Shown here one piece after another: positions 35,531-44,990 of a DNA stretch of 64,000 nucleotides. Each line of letters opens with the position of its first letter. Within the stretch, counting starts at the first letter, position 1. The notes under the pieces were generated by a model. The model ran no database searches, had not been told where the DNA came from, and saw only the letters and a program-made list of their open reading frames with translations. Both the position numbers and the translations under genes were made by a program. Location: positions 299 through 64,298 of the forward strand of contig DETM01000016.1 of NCBI GenBank assembly GCA_002361655.1. The letters are read 5' to 3'. This DNA is from Prevotella sp. UBA3288. GTDB taxonomy: Bacteria > Bacteroidota > Bacteroidia > Bacteroidales > Bacteroidaceae.

Positions 35531-37368
35531 TATTCATTAGCAGAGTTAGACCATTTGTCGTTATATTCTTTCGGAACGAGATAGACACCAGCCACACGCA
35601 TCTGCTGGTCGTATTTGCTACGGTTGGAAGCAGAGGCATAGGACTTGGTATGCATCATCATCAGACTGGGATAGGCATCCAGGCCATAGTAGCAAGCGGG
35701 GAAGGTAAACTCGCCCAGGTCGAGGACATTCACTTTATCGGGATCACCGACAAAGGTCGACTTGTTTGTATTTTCGCCAAAATCAGTAGAGATTTCAGAG
35801 TCGTTTCTGGCACCCTGAGGCAACACGGTATATTGCTGCTTGTTGGAGGCATCCGTCCAACTGAGGTAGAAGCGCAAGTAGTAGGGGCGCACAAGGTGAT
35901 CAGCATCTTCTTCTATCTGAGCGGGCACCGTCACCACATAGATGTGGTAAGTCGTCGAACGGACACCTCGCAGTGCAAAGTTGAACTCCGGCTTTCCTGA
36001 AGAACCTTCGACATCGGTACTGTCGACTGCCACATAGGTAAAGTACGGAGAATTGGCAGGGAAGAGCCACTGCTTGAACATCTCGGGCACCTTGCTGAAT
36101 ATGGGGAAATCCTGGAGTCTTCCTGTCTTTGCATAAATACTGTGAGTCGTTAACTTCGCCACTTTCAATGTATTGTCAGGAACCCTGACGGAAATCACCG
36201 GATTATAGGTCTCCCACGGGAAGAAGGCCAGTGAGTCGACGACACGGGCAATACCGTTGCTCATCTCGCTGACATCTGTCGTATGATCCAGCACTTCCGG
36301 CATATTGGTCAGGTAACGGCGCGAAGTGGCATAGGCAGAATCGTCTTCTGCAAAAATGCCTTCGCCGAACAGCGGACTGTTGCGCTGGTAGGAACGAGAG
36401 AACACCAGACGGCTGACAATGTTGTGATAGGTCAAAGAGTCATTGTATTCATCCCTTGACATAGACGTCGGCAGGGTGGCGGGCTTTTCTGCCTTTGCTG
36501 TGGTCGACGTTGCGTTAGAAGCCACCTGCGTCTTCTTCGTCACATCCATATAGTCCATGGTGGAGATATAGTTGTAGCAGGGTCTGATGGCTTCGTAGGC
36601 AGCCTCCCAGGCTTTGTCGTTGGGAATCAGCATGCAGTAGGTACTGTCTTCATTCTCCAAGTCGGCATTCATGATAGAACGCACCACATTGTTGGTCTTT
36701 CGCAGCACCGAGTCGAGGTAGGTCTGCTTGCCGTCGACGAGCGGACCAATGACAGAAGCACTCGGATCGAGGAAGTACTGGTCGTACTTCTGGATGTACG
36801 CCTTGATATGGTCACAGTCGGTAAGATCATCCACATTCTCGTAGAGATTGTTGTAGAACTCCGACATGCCGTTGATCTTATGCATCAGACCGTTACTCGA
36901 CGGCAGGTTGATGGCGGCATATCTGAAACCGTCGAAATCGTCCATCGTGAAGGGATGGTGCTTGGAGTTGAGCGAGACAATGGTCATGCTGTCAAGGGCA
37001 GCCGATACGGGGTAGTTGAACTCCGTGATATGGTGTTGGATGAACTGCTTCAGGACAGTAGCACTGTCGCTGGCCATCAGACGGTTGTAGTCGTCATCGC
37101 TGAAAGCAGCATCAACGGGAGCCCAGACGGTGTAGAACCGCGGACTGTTGAGAGCCTCCGAGAAGTTGCACTTCTTGGCAAGGGCAGTGAACTTGGTCAA
37201 CTGCGGGTCGTTAGAGATATTCTCCCACAACGTGGTGTTGGCTCCCGGTGTCAGTCCGTCAACAGGTGCCGTATTGTAGTCGGAATAGTCGGTGCAGGAT
37301 GCTGCAGCAAGCACCAGGCCTGCTGACAGCATCGAGATTCCTATATACTTGTTTAATTTCATAATCAT
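35530..37368 (-). CDS. Fasciclin (FAS1)-domain lipoprotein c
   Basis: 612 residues with lipobox AASC (Cys25). A FAS1-type domain follows: LWENISNDPQLTKFTALAKK, FYTVWAPVDAAFSDDDYNRL, VLKQFIQHHITEF; further FAS1-like parts and a beta-rich C-terminal half (RVDSLAFFPWETYNP, VSTTYHIYVVTVPA-type). FAS1 domains mediate adhesion; in Bacteroidetes they are found as lipoproteins beside SusC/SusD. Here it likely acts as an accessory surface glycan-binding protein or cell-surface spacer (inference). Its stop overlaps the start of susC b, tying it to that pair. Confidence 0.85.
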   Translation of the reverse strand: MIMKLNKYIGISMLSAGLVLAAASCTDYSDYNTAPVDGLTPGANTTLWENISNDPQLTKFTALAKKCNFSEALNSPRFYTVWAPVDAAFSDDDYNRLMASDSATVLKQFIQHHITEFNYPVSAALDSMTIVSLNSKHHPFTMDDFDGFRYAAINLPSSNGLMHKINGMSEFYNNLYENVDDLTDCDHIKAYIQKYDQYFLDPSASVIGPLVDGKQTYLDSVLRKTNNVVRSIMNADLENEDSTYCMLIPNDKAWEAAYEAIRPCYNYISTMDYMDVTKKTQVASNATSTTAKAEKPATLPTSMSRDEYNDSLTYHNIVSRLVFSRSYQRNSPLFGEGIFAEDDSAYATSRRYLTNMPEVLDHTTDVSEMSNGIARVVDSLAFFPWETYNPVISVRVPDNTLKVAKLTTHSIYAKTGRLQDFPIFSKVPEMFKQWLFPANSPYFTYVAVDSTDVEGSSGKPEFNFALRGVRSTTYHIYVVTVPAQIEEDADHLVRPYYLRFYLSWTDASNKQQYTVLPQGARNDSEISTDFGENTNKSTFVGDPDKVNVLDLGEFTFPACYYGLDAYPSLMMMHTKSYASASNRSKYDQQMRVAGVYLVPKEYNDKWSNSANE

Positions 37369-37371
37369 TTA

Positions 37372-37412
37372 CGATTTTCAATTTTCTATTATCAATTGTC
37401 CATTATCAATTG
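37372..37412. repeat. Short A/T-rich tandem repeat in a fasciclin-fasciclin gap
   Basis: Degenerate units of the CAATTNTCNATTATCAATT type fill the 46-bp gap between the two fasciclin genes. Confidence 0.55.
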
Positions 37413-37414
37413 CC

Positions 37415-39661
37415 TTAGTACCAGTCCTCGGTCATGTTCTGACTGTTGACCACATTCAGCGGCACTAGTTCAATGAAGTCGAACGACCAACCCAGGTTAG
37501 CATCGTTCACCAGGTTCTTGATGCGCAGCCAGTAGTCCTTGCTCTGGTCAAACTGCTGGGTGGTAATAATACGGCGCAGCATCATGGTACCATAGCCCTG
37601 CTCGGAGCGGCAGTTGTTGCCGCCGACAATCTGACTGGCTGCCGAATAAATGTCGTCCTCGCTGTAACTCAACGGGTCGGTCACACTGTTGTTACCGCCG
37701 CGTGAGAAAGAAGCAGGAGCATACATATAGCCACGAACATGCATACGCTGTCCGGCCTCAACACCGAAGTCCGACAATTCGTTCTCGTCACGTGTCTGGA
37801 TGGGCTCATAACCCATCGTAGCATCCTCGTTGGGGTTAGCGCAGGCATCGAAAGGAATGCCGACGGCCACCATATCCGACTGTCTGGGCGAGTTGCCGAT
37901 GTAGAACTGCATCAGTCCACCACGTGCCATAGGCGGATAGATGATACGCAACTCATACTGGTCTGTAGGAACGTGAGGCAGTTTGATGGCGAAGTCGTAG
38001 ACATCCCAGCCTTGGAACTGGTCACTGTTGTGAGCACGCCAAGCACCCATCACGTTGAAGCGGAGCAGCGTACCGGGATTGTAGCATACGATATTGTCGA
38101 AGAACGTATTCTCGAAAGCGGCACGGTTACCGTCGCCGCCACCATTAAGCGTACTGACCTCGGCAGGAGTGGCAAAGCGCAAACCGTTGTTGACCAACTC
38201 ATAAAGGAAGGTCGACGAATCCAGACGCAGACGTTCACGGAGGGCATCTCGGGCATTCTGGTCGTATTTCAAGATACCCTTGATACGGTGGATATAGCCG
38301 TTCAGGGTCTCCACGCTTCCCTTACGGTTCACGGGGACACCGGCAAACTTCAGGTCATGGTCGCCATCACCAGGCATACCGAAGAGACCGAGTTTGGCCG
38401 TCAGCGTGTTATTCGTCAGATAGCGGTTCAGCCACAAATCCTTGGTGCCGCTGCTCTTCTTCGGGCTGGTCTCCCAAACCTTCAGCAGGGTATTTGGCAA
38501 CAATGTCTCGAAATACTCCTGAGGCTCGTAGCCAAAACAGAAGTTCCACGTTCCGGCAGAATAAGCGGCATCCTCATACACTATTTTATCAATAGGCATA
38601 CCGGCACGCAGGATGTGATAGGCCACAAACATATTCACCACATTGAAAGGATTGGTATAGTCTGTGCCTGTGCTGATGGTGATATTCTTCTCATTGATAT
38701 AGTCATACCACTGAGCGCAGTTGCCGTACCACTCTGCACACTTGGCTCTCAGGCTTTCCAGGTCGGTGATGCCCTCTGCCTCAAACACGTCGTCGGTCTC
38801 GGCAAAGACCGTCCATTTGACCAGGCACTCCTTGGGGTAATAGAGCGGGTTGCCGTCACGGTCGTTATGCGACTCGAGGCTATAGGTCTTGGTCGTACCG
38901 TCGGCATTGACTTTCTTCTCAATCAACAGACTGTCAGTAAAGCCGGTGGCCTCTAAGGCTGCATAGAAGATACGCAAGTCCTTCTCGCCCTCAACACGCA
39001 ACTGGTCGTCGGTGGTACGGTCGGAACGCGGGATGACGGTCGAGCAAATATGCAGGATACCGTTGATGGCCTCAATATCGCCCTCGATAATAGCGGCCTC
39101 GTTATTTAGACTGGTATAACCAATATACTCCGGATTTTCGGCATCCTCCTCGAACGTGCCTACGGTGATGCTTCTGCCCACCTTCATCGTCGTCCACGTG
39201 CCATCACCGACGACATCCACCTGCCTGTGGGCTTCGCCGGAGAGATGATAGCGCGCCAGGTCGTCGCACAGCGAGTCGGACATCAAAGCCACTCGGGCCA
39301 TCACGTCAAGGTTGTTCCAGTTAGCATCTTCCTTGATACCGTTATGCTTTACCTTGGCTTTGGAGATGAGATACGACTCATCCTTATAAAGGCTGTCAAT
39401 ATAAGCGTTGACACCCTCGTTCAACGGGGCGAAACAAGTATATTCACCATAAGTACCCATATACTTGTCGAAGCCGCTCTTCTCGAGAATGAGATAGAAA
39501 GCACTCAACTGAGGCCTTTCACGCAACAACTCAGCAATGGTCTTATCGTCAGTAGAGAAAAGGTTAGAACCATCAGGCTCCTCGGTGCAGGATGCGAGGC
39601 CTATCATGCCAAGAACCCCCAGCACTAACATCTTTCCCATGTTAAATATCGTCTTATTCAT
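37415..39661 (-). CDS. Fasciclin (FAS1)-domain lipoprotein b
   Basis: 748 residues, lipobox LASC (Cys25). An N-terminal FAS1 domain (TIAELLRERPQLSAFYLILEK, YGEYTCFAPLNEGVNAYIDS) is followed by a second FAS1-like unit (RIFYAALEATGFTDSLLI, LVKWTVFAETDDVFEAEGI, NMFVAYHIL) and a beta-rich C-terminal domain (about 560-748). Domain plan and C-terminal sequence (YELRIIYPPMARGGLMQFYIGN; FDFIELVPLN) suggest a carbohydrate- or ligand-binding outer part. Located between susD a (39-bp gap) and fasciclin c (46-bp gap). Function unproven; an SGBP-like role is inferred from position. Confidence 0.85.
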   Translation of the reverse strand: MNKTIFNMGKMLVLGVLGMIGLASCTEEPDGSNLFSTDDKTIAELLRERPQLSAFYLILEKSGFDKYMGTYGEYTCFAPLNEGVNAYIDSLYKDESYLISKAKVKHNGIKEDANWNNLDVMARVALMSDSLCDDLARYHLSGEAHRQVDVVGDGTWTTMKVGRSITVGTFEEDAENPEYIGYTSLNNEAAIIEGDIEAINGILHICSTVIPRSDRTTDDQLRVEGEKDLRIFYAALEATGFTDSLLIEKKVNADGTTKTYSLESHNDRDGNPLYYPKECLVKWTVFAETDDVFEAEGITDLESLRAKCAEWYGNCAQWYDYINEKNITISTGTDYTNPFNVVNMFVAYHILRAGMPIDKIVYEDAAYSAGTWNFCFGYEPQEYFETLLPNTLLKVWETSPKKSSGTKDLWLNRYLTNNTLTAKLGLFGMPGDGDHDLKFAGVPVNRKGSVETLNGYIHRIKGILKYDQNARDALRERLRLDSSTFLYELVNNGLRFATPAEVSTLNGGGDGNRAAFENTFFDNIVCYNPGTLLRFNVMGAWRAHNSDQFQGWDVYDFAIKLPHVPTDQYELRIIYPPMARGGLMQFYIGNSPRQSDMVAVGIPFDACANPNEDATMGYEPIQTRDENELSDFGVEAGQRMHVRGYMYAPASFSRGGNNSVTDPLSYSEDDIYSAASQIVGGNNCRSEQGYGTMMLRRIITTQQFDQSKDYWLRIKNLVNDANLGWSFDFIELVPLNVVNSQNMTEDWY

Positions 39662-39700
39662 ATCTTCGTGATAGTTTGAGATTGTTAAACTTTCGAGGTA

Positions 39701-41434
39701 TTAATACTTGGCAGCAGACTTATAGACAGGATTCTGCACAAGCAGAGGATTCAGTTCAACCTCACTCTGGTTGATAGGCATATAGAGGTAGCGCTCGTCG
39801 CGCATCTTGGCCCTCATCGACGCAGGCACAGGATATTTGCTCAGTGCCAAGTCAAAGAAGTCGTTACTATTCGTGATGTAACTCTCGGTCAGTTTCTTCG
39901 TCAGGTCAGCCTTGGTCGTGGTATGACGATAGTTATAGCGCATCAGGTCGAACCAGCGCTTGCCTTCGAAGCACAATTCACGGCCACGCTCTGCCAACAC
40001 CAGTTGCTCCATATTGTCGCGATAGACATTGTACTTCAGCGAGAGACCCGGCTTGCTGGCTTCAGGCAATGCACGGTCGTTGACAAACTGGCAAATATTG
40101 AATGCCACCTGATTCAGCGAATCACTGACCGTCGTACCGTCATTGGCATCCTTTGCGGCCTGGACACGCATATTGTAAATCTGCACAAGAGCCTCAGCCT
40201 TCATCAGCATGACGTCGGTAAGACGGTAGAAAATCCAGTTCTGGAACACATTACGTGCACTGCGGTTGCCGTCGACAGTACTCACACCGGCGGACTCCTG
40301 AGCCACGAACTTGCGGACGGGGAACTGGTCGGCCGTTGCCTTGGCATTATAGACATACTCATAGAGGCGCTGGTCCTTGTCATTGCTCCACATCGTCTTG
40401 CCGGAACTGCTGATGGTACCATACGCTGTCGTAGCATTCAGATAGGCCGGTGTTGAAGCGTTGGTACCGGTATAGCGGAAATACATTGCATCAATACCTG
40501 CATTAGCGACATTGCTGTTGCGGAACTGAAGTTCGAAGATGCTCTCATCGGCATTCTGACGTCCGAAGATGTCATAATACATATTGGTACAGTCCGAGAG
40601 ATAGTACTCCTGCTCGGTGTCAGTATCCCCGAAGCGACGGTTTCTGGGGTCAGCCTCGTAAGCCTCTTTCTTGGCCTTGATCACCTTGTCGCAATAGTCC
40701 ACACAGGTCTGATAGTCACTCTCACTGCGATTGATGGATGCACGCCAGAGGTAGATATCGGCCAGAATGGCATTGATGCCGTCCTTGTTCAGATAGCCCT
40801 TGTCGCGCCAGTCACCATAGGTAGAGCCCGATACGGCCACCTTCTCGGCAGCCACCAGGTCGTCGATACACATGGTCAGCACGGAGTCGGGAGTGTACTG
40901 AGGCACATTCAGATTATCACTGCTGTTCAGATAAGCATGCGGCGTCACGGGAATGTCGTGGAACACCCGTGTGAGGTAGAAATAGCAGAAAGCACGCAGA
41001 GCCAGGACCTGTGCCCTGTTGGCATCAAAGTCGCCACGGGTATAGTCGGGGTCAAGGGCTATGACACCTTCGCCCTTCTCAAGTACCAGGTTACAATAGT
41101 TGATGGCCGAGTAGAAGGGATACCATGAGGTAAAGGCGTTCTCCGTCTCAATGTTCATAGAGTAGATCTGCGACAATGATGTCTTGTAGGCAGAAGTGGC
41201 CGGAACCGTCGAGGGAATCGAGAGTTCGTCAGAGCGGAAGTCGCCCCAGACAATCATATTGCGGATGGCAGCCGCATCACGCAACTGAGCATAGGCAGTA
41301 GCCACAACAGCCTCCACCTCGCCCTTCTTCTGCCAGAAGTCGTCATCAACAGTCTTGTTGTCGGGCAGGATGACCGTGTCGACACAAGATGTCATCGCGA
41401 TGCTTGCTAATAAAATCGAAAATATCTTTTTCAT
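39701..41434 (-). CDS. SusD/RagB-type lipoprotein (pair a)
   Basis: 577 residues from ATG 41434, lipobox MTSC (Cys17). The open frame reaches back to 41464, but those ten extra residues (MIIDNRQLII) are a translated tandem repeat and would spoil the signal peptide. SusD features: RAQVLALRAFCYFYLTRVFHDIPVTPH (TPR-type helix pair) and the C-terminal ERGRELCFEGKRWFDLMRYN. Normal length for the family. It pairs with the SusC at 41470, 35 bp upstream. Confidence 0.94.
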   Translation of the reverse strand: MKKIFSILLASIAMTSCVDTVILPDNKTVDDDFWQKKGEVEAVVATAYAQLRDAAAIRNMIVWGDFRSDELSIPSTVPATSAYKTSLSQIYSMNIETENAFTSWYPFYSAINYCNLVLEKGEGVIALDPDYTRGDFDANRAQVLALRAFCYFYLTRVFHDIPVTPHAYLNSSDNLNVPQYTPDSVLTMCIDDLVAAEKVAVSGSTYGDWRDKGYLNKDGINAILADIYLWRASINRSESDYQTCVDYCDKVIKAKKEAYEADPRNRRFGDTDTEQEYYLSDCTNMYYDIFGRQNADESIFELQFRNSNVANAGIDAMYFRYTGTNASTPAYLNATTAYGTISSSGKTMWSNDKDQRLYEYVYNAKATADQFPVRKFVAQESAGVSTVDGNRSARNVFQNWIFYRLTDVMLMKAEALVQIYNMRVQAAKDANDGTTVSDSLNQVAFNICQFVNDRALPEASKPGLSLKYNVYRDNMEQLVLAERGRELCFEGKRWFDLMRYNYRHTTTKADLTKKLTESYITNSNDFFDLALSKYPVPASMRAKMRDERYLYMPINQSEVELNPLLVQNPVYKSAAKY

Positions 41435-41442
41435 AATTATCA

Positions 41443-41468
41443 GTTGTCTATTATCAATTATCAATTCG
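41443..41468. repeat. Heptamer repeat between susC a and susD a
   Basis: ATCAATT-type 7-nt units fill the gap from near the susC stop toward the susD start and produce a false N-terminal extension of the susD reading frame. Confidence 0.65.
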
Positions 41469-41469
41469 T

Positions 41470-44400
41470 TTAGAAGCCAAAGTTGAGGCTGGCCGTGATA
41501 GACTTAGACCTTGGTGTGGTAGCACCGTCTCTTGCCGGTGTGTAAGTACCCGAAGCGATTTCCGGGTCGATACCGGTGTACTTCGTCCAACAGAAGAGGT
41601 TGTTCATCGTGACGTAGGCTGACAGGGAATTCAGACCGATTTTCTTAAGGCTCTTCTTGGGCACGCTATAAGACAACTGAAGGTTGTTCAAGCGCAGGAA
41701 AGAGCCATCTTCCACGAAGCGCGAACTAATCTGATAGTTGTAGCCGGCACCATAGAGTGCACGTGGAATGGGTGTCACATCACCATCCTTACGCCAGCGA
41801 TAGGTCACTGTAGACACCTGGTTCTCGGTGCCATACATGCTTTCCAGACCCATGCGGGCTGTATTGATAATCTTGTTGCCCCAACGATAGTTGAAGCGGG
41901 CCACCAGTTTCCAGTTCTCGTACTGGAAGGTCAGGCTGAAACCGCCCTGCATCTTCGGCAGCGAATTGCCCAGATACTTGATGTCCAGTTCGTTGATGTT
42001 ACCATCGTGGTTCACATCCTCGTAGATGGCATCACCACCCCTGAACTCATACTCTGTATCACCATGATAATAGGCCAGATGCTTGGGCTCGCCGGTATTG
42101 GTCATGATGACATGGCCATTCTCATCGGTAGCCACAGGGAAGGTCTTACCCTCGGCCAACTGCTGGTTGATCCAAGCCTCGTAGTTCCATTCGTAGTCTT
42201 CGCCATTGGCAACAGCCTGCGACTGCAACTGCAACTGCTTCTTATTATAATTGGCCAGATAATCATAAGAGTACTGGAAGACGCCCAAGTTGTTGAAACC
42301 GTAGATGGAGCAAAGGGGGTCGCCCACCACGACGCGGCTCAGGATTGAACCGGCGCCACGGTTACTGGCATTGGGTTTCGAGTTCAGGTTGTCCAGCACG
42401 CGCTGGTCCATCTCCAACAGTTTGTTGATGTTCTGTGCCATGTTGAAACTGGCAGAAACAGAGAATTTCTTGTACTGTAGGAACTTGATAGCAGAGATAG
42501 ACATTTCCCAACCTCTGTTTCCCATTTCACCGACATTACCGAACGAGAGGGTTGTACCGCCGTTCCACGAAGCGGTGGTGGGAATGGGGATTCCCCTCAT
42601 GATCAGGTCTTTGGTATTCTCCTTATAGAGGTTCAGGTCAATCTGGAACTTATCGTCCAACAAATTGATATTGAAACCGAGGTTCATACCAACCTTCTTC
42701 TGAGGACGCAGATCGTCAAGTTTCATACCGCTCATCGTTGTAAAATAAGTCTCGCCATAACGGCCGGCACGCGAAGCGTACTGGTTGAAGTAGTTGTCCA
42801 CCGACACGTTGCTGCTACCGGTGATACCCCACGAAGCGCGGATGCCGAGCAACGACACCACTTTCTGCAGGGGCTTGAAGAACGACTCGTCGCTGATGTT
42901 GTAACGCAACGAAACAGAGGGAGAGTAGAACCAAGGATTCTTCGGACCGAATTTCGAGTTGCCGTCGCCACGCACAGAGAAACTGGCGATGTAGCGCTTC
43001 TTATAGGAGAAGTGAGCATTGTAAACCCAGTCCTGCCAAGCCGACTTCGTCGAACTGGGCTGGTTGTCCATACCTACCATGCGGGCATCGATAGTTGCCG
43101 ACTCAATACCGTTAGGCACGGAGTTCTGGGCAATATACTGATAGGTGTTCTTCTGCGTACCGGCTTCATAGCGAGCCAGCATCGTCAGGAACAAGTCCTC
43201 GTTCTTGAAAGCAGGCGTATAGATCAGTTCCAGACGGGAGCCCATCTTAAACTGGTTGGTCTCCGTATTGGTGATGAAGTTGTAATTGCCATCGATATAA
43301 CTGCCATTGGAGAGGCTACCCGGCATGAAGGTCGGCTTCGAATAGGCATAAATATCGAAGTACACACGACCGTTGAAGGTCAGACGATGCTTGCCGACCT
43401 CGGTGCCCAGCAGTTCGTACTTGATATTGAAGTCAGGCACGATGCTGTAGGTCTGTTCCTTCTGCCACGAGTTATTTGCATAGGCGATGGGGTTGCCGAT
43501 GGCCACGACATCGCGCAGTTTATTAGAGGTATAGTTACCGTCATCAGGTGTCAATTCACGCACGACACCATTCTCCGTGATGGTTCCGCCAATGGGATTC
43601 ATCAGGAAATATTCACCGGTATTGTTATTAAAGCGGTCGTAACGATAGATGCTGGAGTTAGGAGCCTGAGCCAGAGCCATGGCCAGCAGGTTGTTGTTGG
43701 AACCGGAGTTCTTACTACTGCCGTAGGTATAGTTTTTCAGGTTATCCGTATAGGTCAACGCGAAGTTGGTAGAGAAACGGATACGGTCACTGACGTTATA
43801 GTCCAACACCAGGCGTGTGGTCAGACGATCCAGACGCTGCTTGATGACGGTACCGGTCTGGTGGTTGTAACTACCGGAGATACGGAACTGAGCCTTCTGG
43901 CCGCCACCGGAAATATTGAAGTTGGCCTCGTGCTGCTCACCAAACTGCTTGACAGCATCCACCCAATCGGTATTCTTATTCCAGTTATTGGCCTCTGCCC
44001 ACTCTTCGGGTGTACGATAGTTAATCTCATTAATGGTACGCGTTGCATCGGGATCCTGCGCCTGATTGAAGAACTCCTCCTTCAGCATCATGGTGTAGTT
44101 GTCACCGTTCAGCAGGTCGTAGCCGGCCGGCATCCAGGTACCGGTAAACTTATAGCCAAGGGTCACCTTGGGTTTGCCGCGCACACCACGCTTGGTGGTA
44201 ATCTGGATGACACCGTTAGCACCTTGCGAACCCCAGATAGCCGTTGCGGCAGCATCCTTGAGCACTTCGATGTTGGCGATATCGTCCACACTGACGGCCA
44301 GCATCGACGAGAACTTCTCTTCGTCCATGTTCTCCGGATCGAAGTCGGCAGCATCATACTCAAAGATCTTGTCGTCGACGACAATCAGCGGCTCGGCACT

Positions 44401-44961
44401 ACCATTCAGGGTAGAGACACCACGCAGGCGCATCGACGTACCGGCGCCGAGGTTACCCGAGTTAGACACGATATCCAGACCGGCAATCTCACCCTGCAGA
44501 GCCTCGTCGGCAGAGGTGAAGGCCATACCTTCCACATCGGCCATGTTCATGGTCTGCGAAGATACGGAAATCTCGCGCTTGTCGATATTCAGACCGCCAC
44601 TGTTAGTGCGGCGTCCTTTTACGGTCACCTCGCTCAGCGTAGTCTTCGAGTCGTCCAACCTCACCTTGAAAGTTTTCTGACTACCAATCGTCATCACCTT
44701 ATCTTTACTGCCTACGTAGGAGACGACGAGTTTGTTCTTCGTGTTAGAGACCTTCATAGAGAAGTTACCCATCATATCAGTCTGAGTAGCGTTGACGATA
44801 CGGTTGTTACCGTCACGCTCCGTCACGTTGGCAAACATGACCGGTCCCATGGAATCTTCCACCGAACCCGATATGACAGTTCCCTGTGCCATCATCACCT
44901 GGGCGACGAAGGCAAACAGGAGCGTCAATAGGATTTTTGATTTTGACATAAGTATCTTCAT
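41470..44961 (-). CDS. SusC/RagA-type TonB-dependent outer-membrane transporter (pair a)
   Basis: 1163 residues; a start at 44949 (MSKSKILLTLL) gives a tighter signal peptide ending VMMAQ and may be the true one. CarboxypepD_reg domain (about 28-105: GTVISGSVEDSMGPVMFANV), TonB-box-like TLSEVTVKGRR, plug domain with EVLKDAAATAIWGSQGANGV, barrel ending SITASLNFGF. Imports glycan oligomers with the downstream SusD. Preceded by fasciclin a with a 22-bp gap filled by heptamers. Confidence 0.96.
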   Translation of the reverse strand: MKILMSKSKILLTLLFAFVAQVMMAQGTVISGSVEDSMGPVMFANVTERDGNNRIVNATQTDMMGNFSMKVSNTKNKLVVSYVGSKDKVMTIGSQKTFKVRLDDSKTTLSEVTVKGRRTNSGGLNIDKREISVSSQTMNMADVEGMAFTSADEALQGEIAGLDIVSNSGNLGAGTSMRLRGVSTLNGSAEPLIVVDDKIFEYDAADFDPENMDEEKFSSMLAVSVDDIANIEVLKDAAATAIWGSQGANGVIQITTKRGVRGKPKVTLGYKFTGTWMPAGYDLLNGDNYTMMLKEEFFNQAQDPDATRTINEINYRTPEEWAEANNWNKNTDWVDAVKQFGEQHEANFNISGGGQKAQFRISGSYNHQTGTVIKQRLDRLTTRLVLDYNVSDRIRFSTNFALTYTDNLKNYTYGSSKNSGSNNNLLAMALAQAPNSSIYRYDRFNNNTGEYFLMNPIGGTITENGVVRELTPDDGNYTSNKLRDVVAIGNPIAYANNSWQKEQTYSIVPDFNIKYELLGTEVGKHRLTFNGRVYFDIYAYSKPTFMPGSLSNGSYIDGNYNFITNTETNQFKMGSRLELIYTPAFKNEDLFLTMLARYEAGTQKNTYQYIAQNSVPNGIESATIDARMVGMDNQPSSTKSAWQDWVYNAHFSYKKRYIASFSVRGDGNSKFGPKNPWFYSPSVSLRYNISDESFFKPLQKVVSLLGIRASWGITGSSNVSVDNYFNQYASRAGRYGETYFTTMSGMKLDDLRPQKKVGMNLGFNINLLDDKFQIDLNLYKENTKDLIMRGIPIPTTASWNGGTTLSFGNVGEMGNRGWEMSISAIKFLQYKKFSVSASFNMAQNINKLLEMDQRVLDNLNSKPNASNRGAGSILSRVVVGDPLCSIYGFNNLGVFQYSYDYLANYNKKQLQLQSQAVANGEDYEWNYEAWINQQLAEGKTFPVATDENGHVIMTNTGEPKHLAYYHGDTEYEFRGGDAIYEDVNHDGNINELDIKYLGNSLPKMQGGFSLTFQYENWKLVARFNYRWGNKIINTARMGLESMYGTENQVSTVTYRWRKDGDVTPIPRALYGAGYNYQISSRFVEDGSFLRLNNLQLSYSVPKKSLKKIGLNSLSAYVTMNNLFCWTKYTGIDPEIASGTYTPARDGATTPRSKSITASLNFGF

Positions 44962-44990
44962 TCTTAATTCTTAATTCTTAATTCTAATAC
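44962..44990. repeat. TTAATTC heptamer repeat between fasciclin a and susC a
   Basis: Three or more copies of TTAATTC cover the whole gap and the last codons of the fasciclin gene. Confidence 0.75.

Noticed and set aside
41435-41464. Earlier start for susD a at 41464
   Set aside because: The added residues IIDNRQLII are just the translated heptamer repeat and would spoil the lipoprotein signal.
43012-44931. A 639-codon open frame on the plus strand
   Set aside because: Antisense to the susC a gene, no domain or signal, typical composition of a shadow frame.
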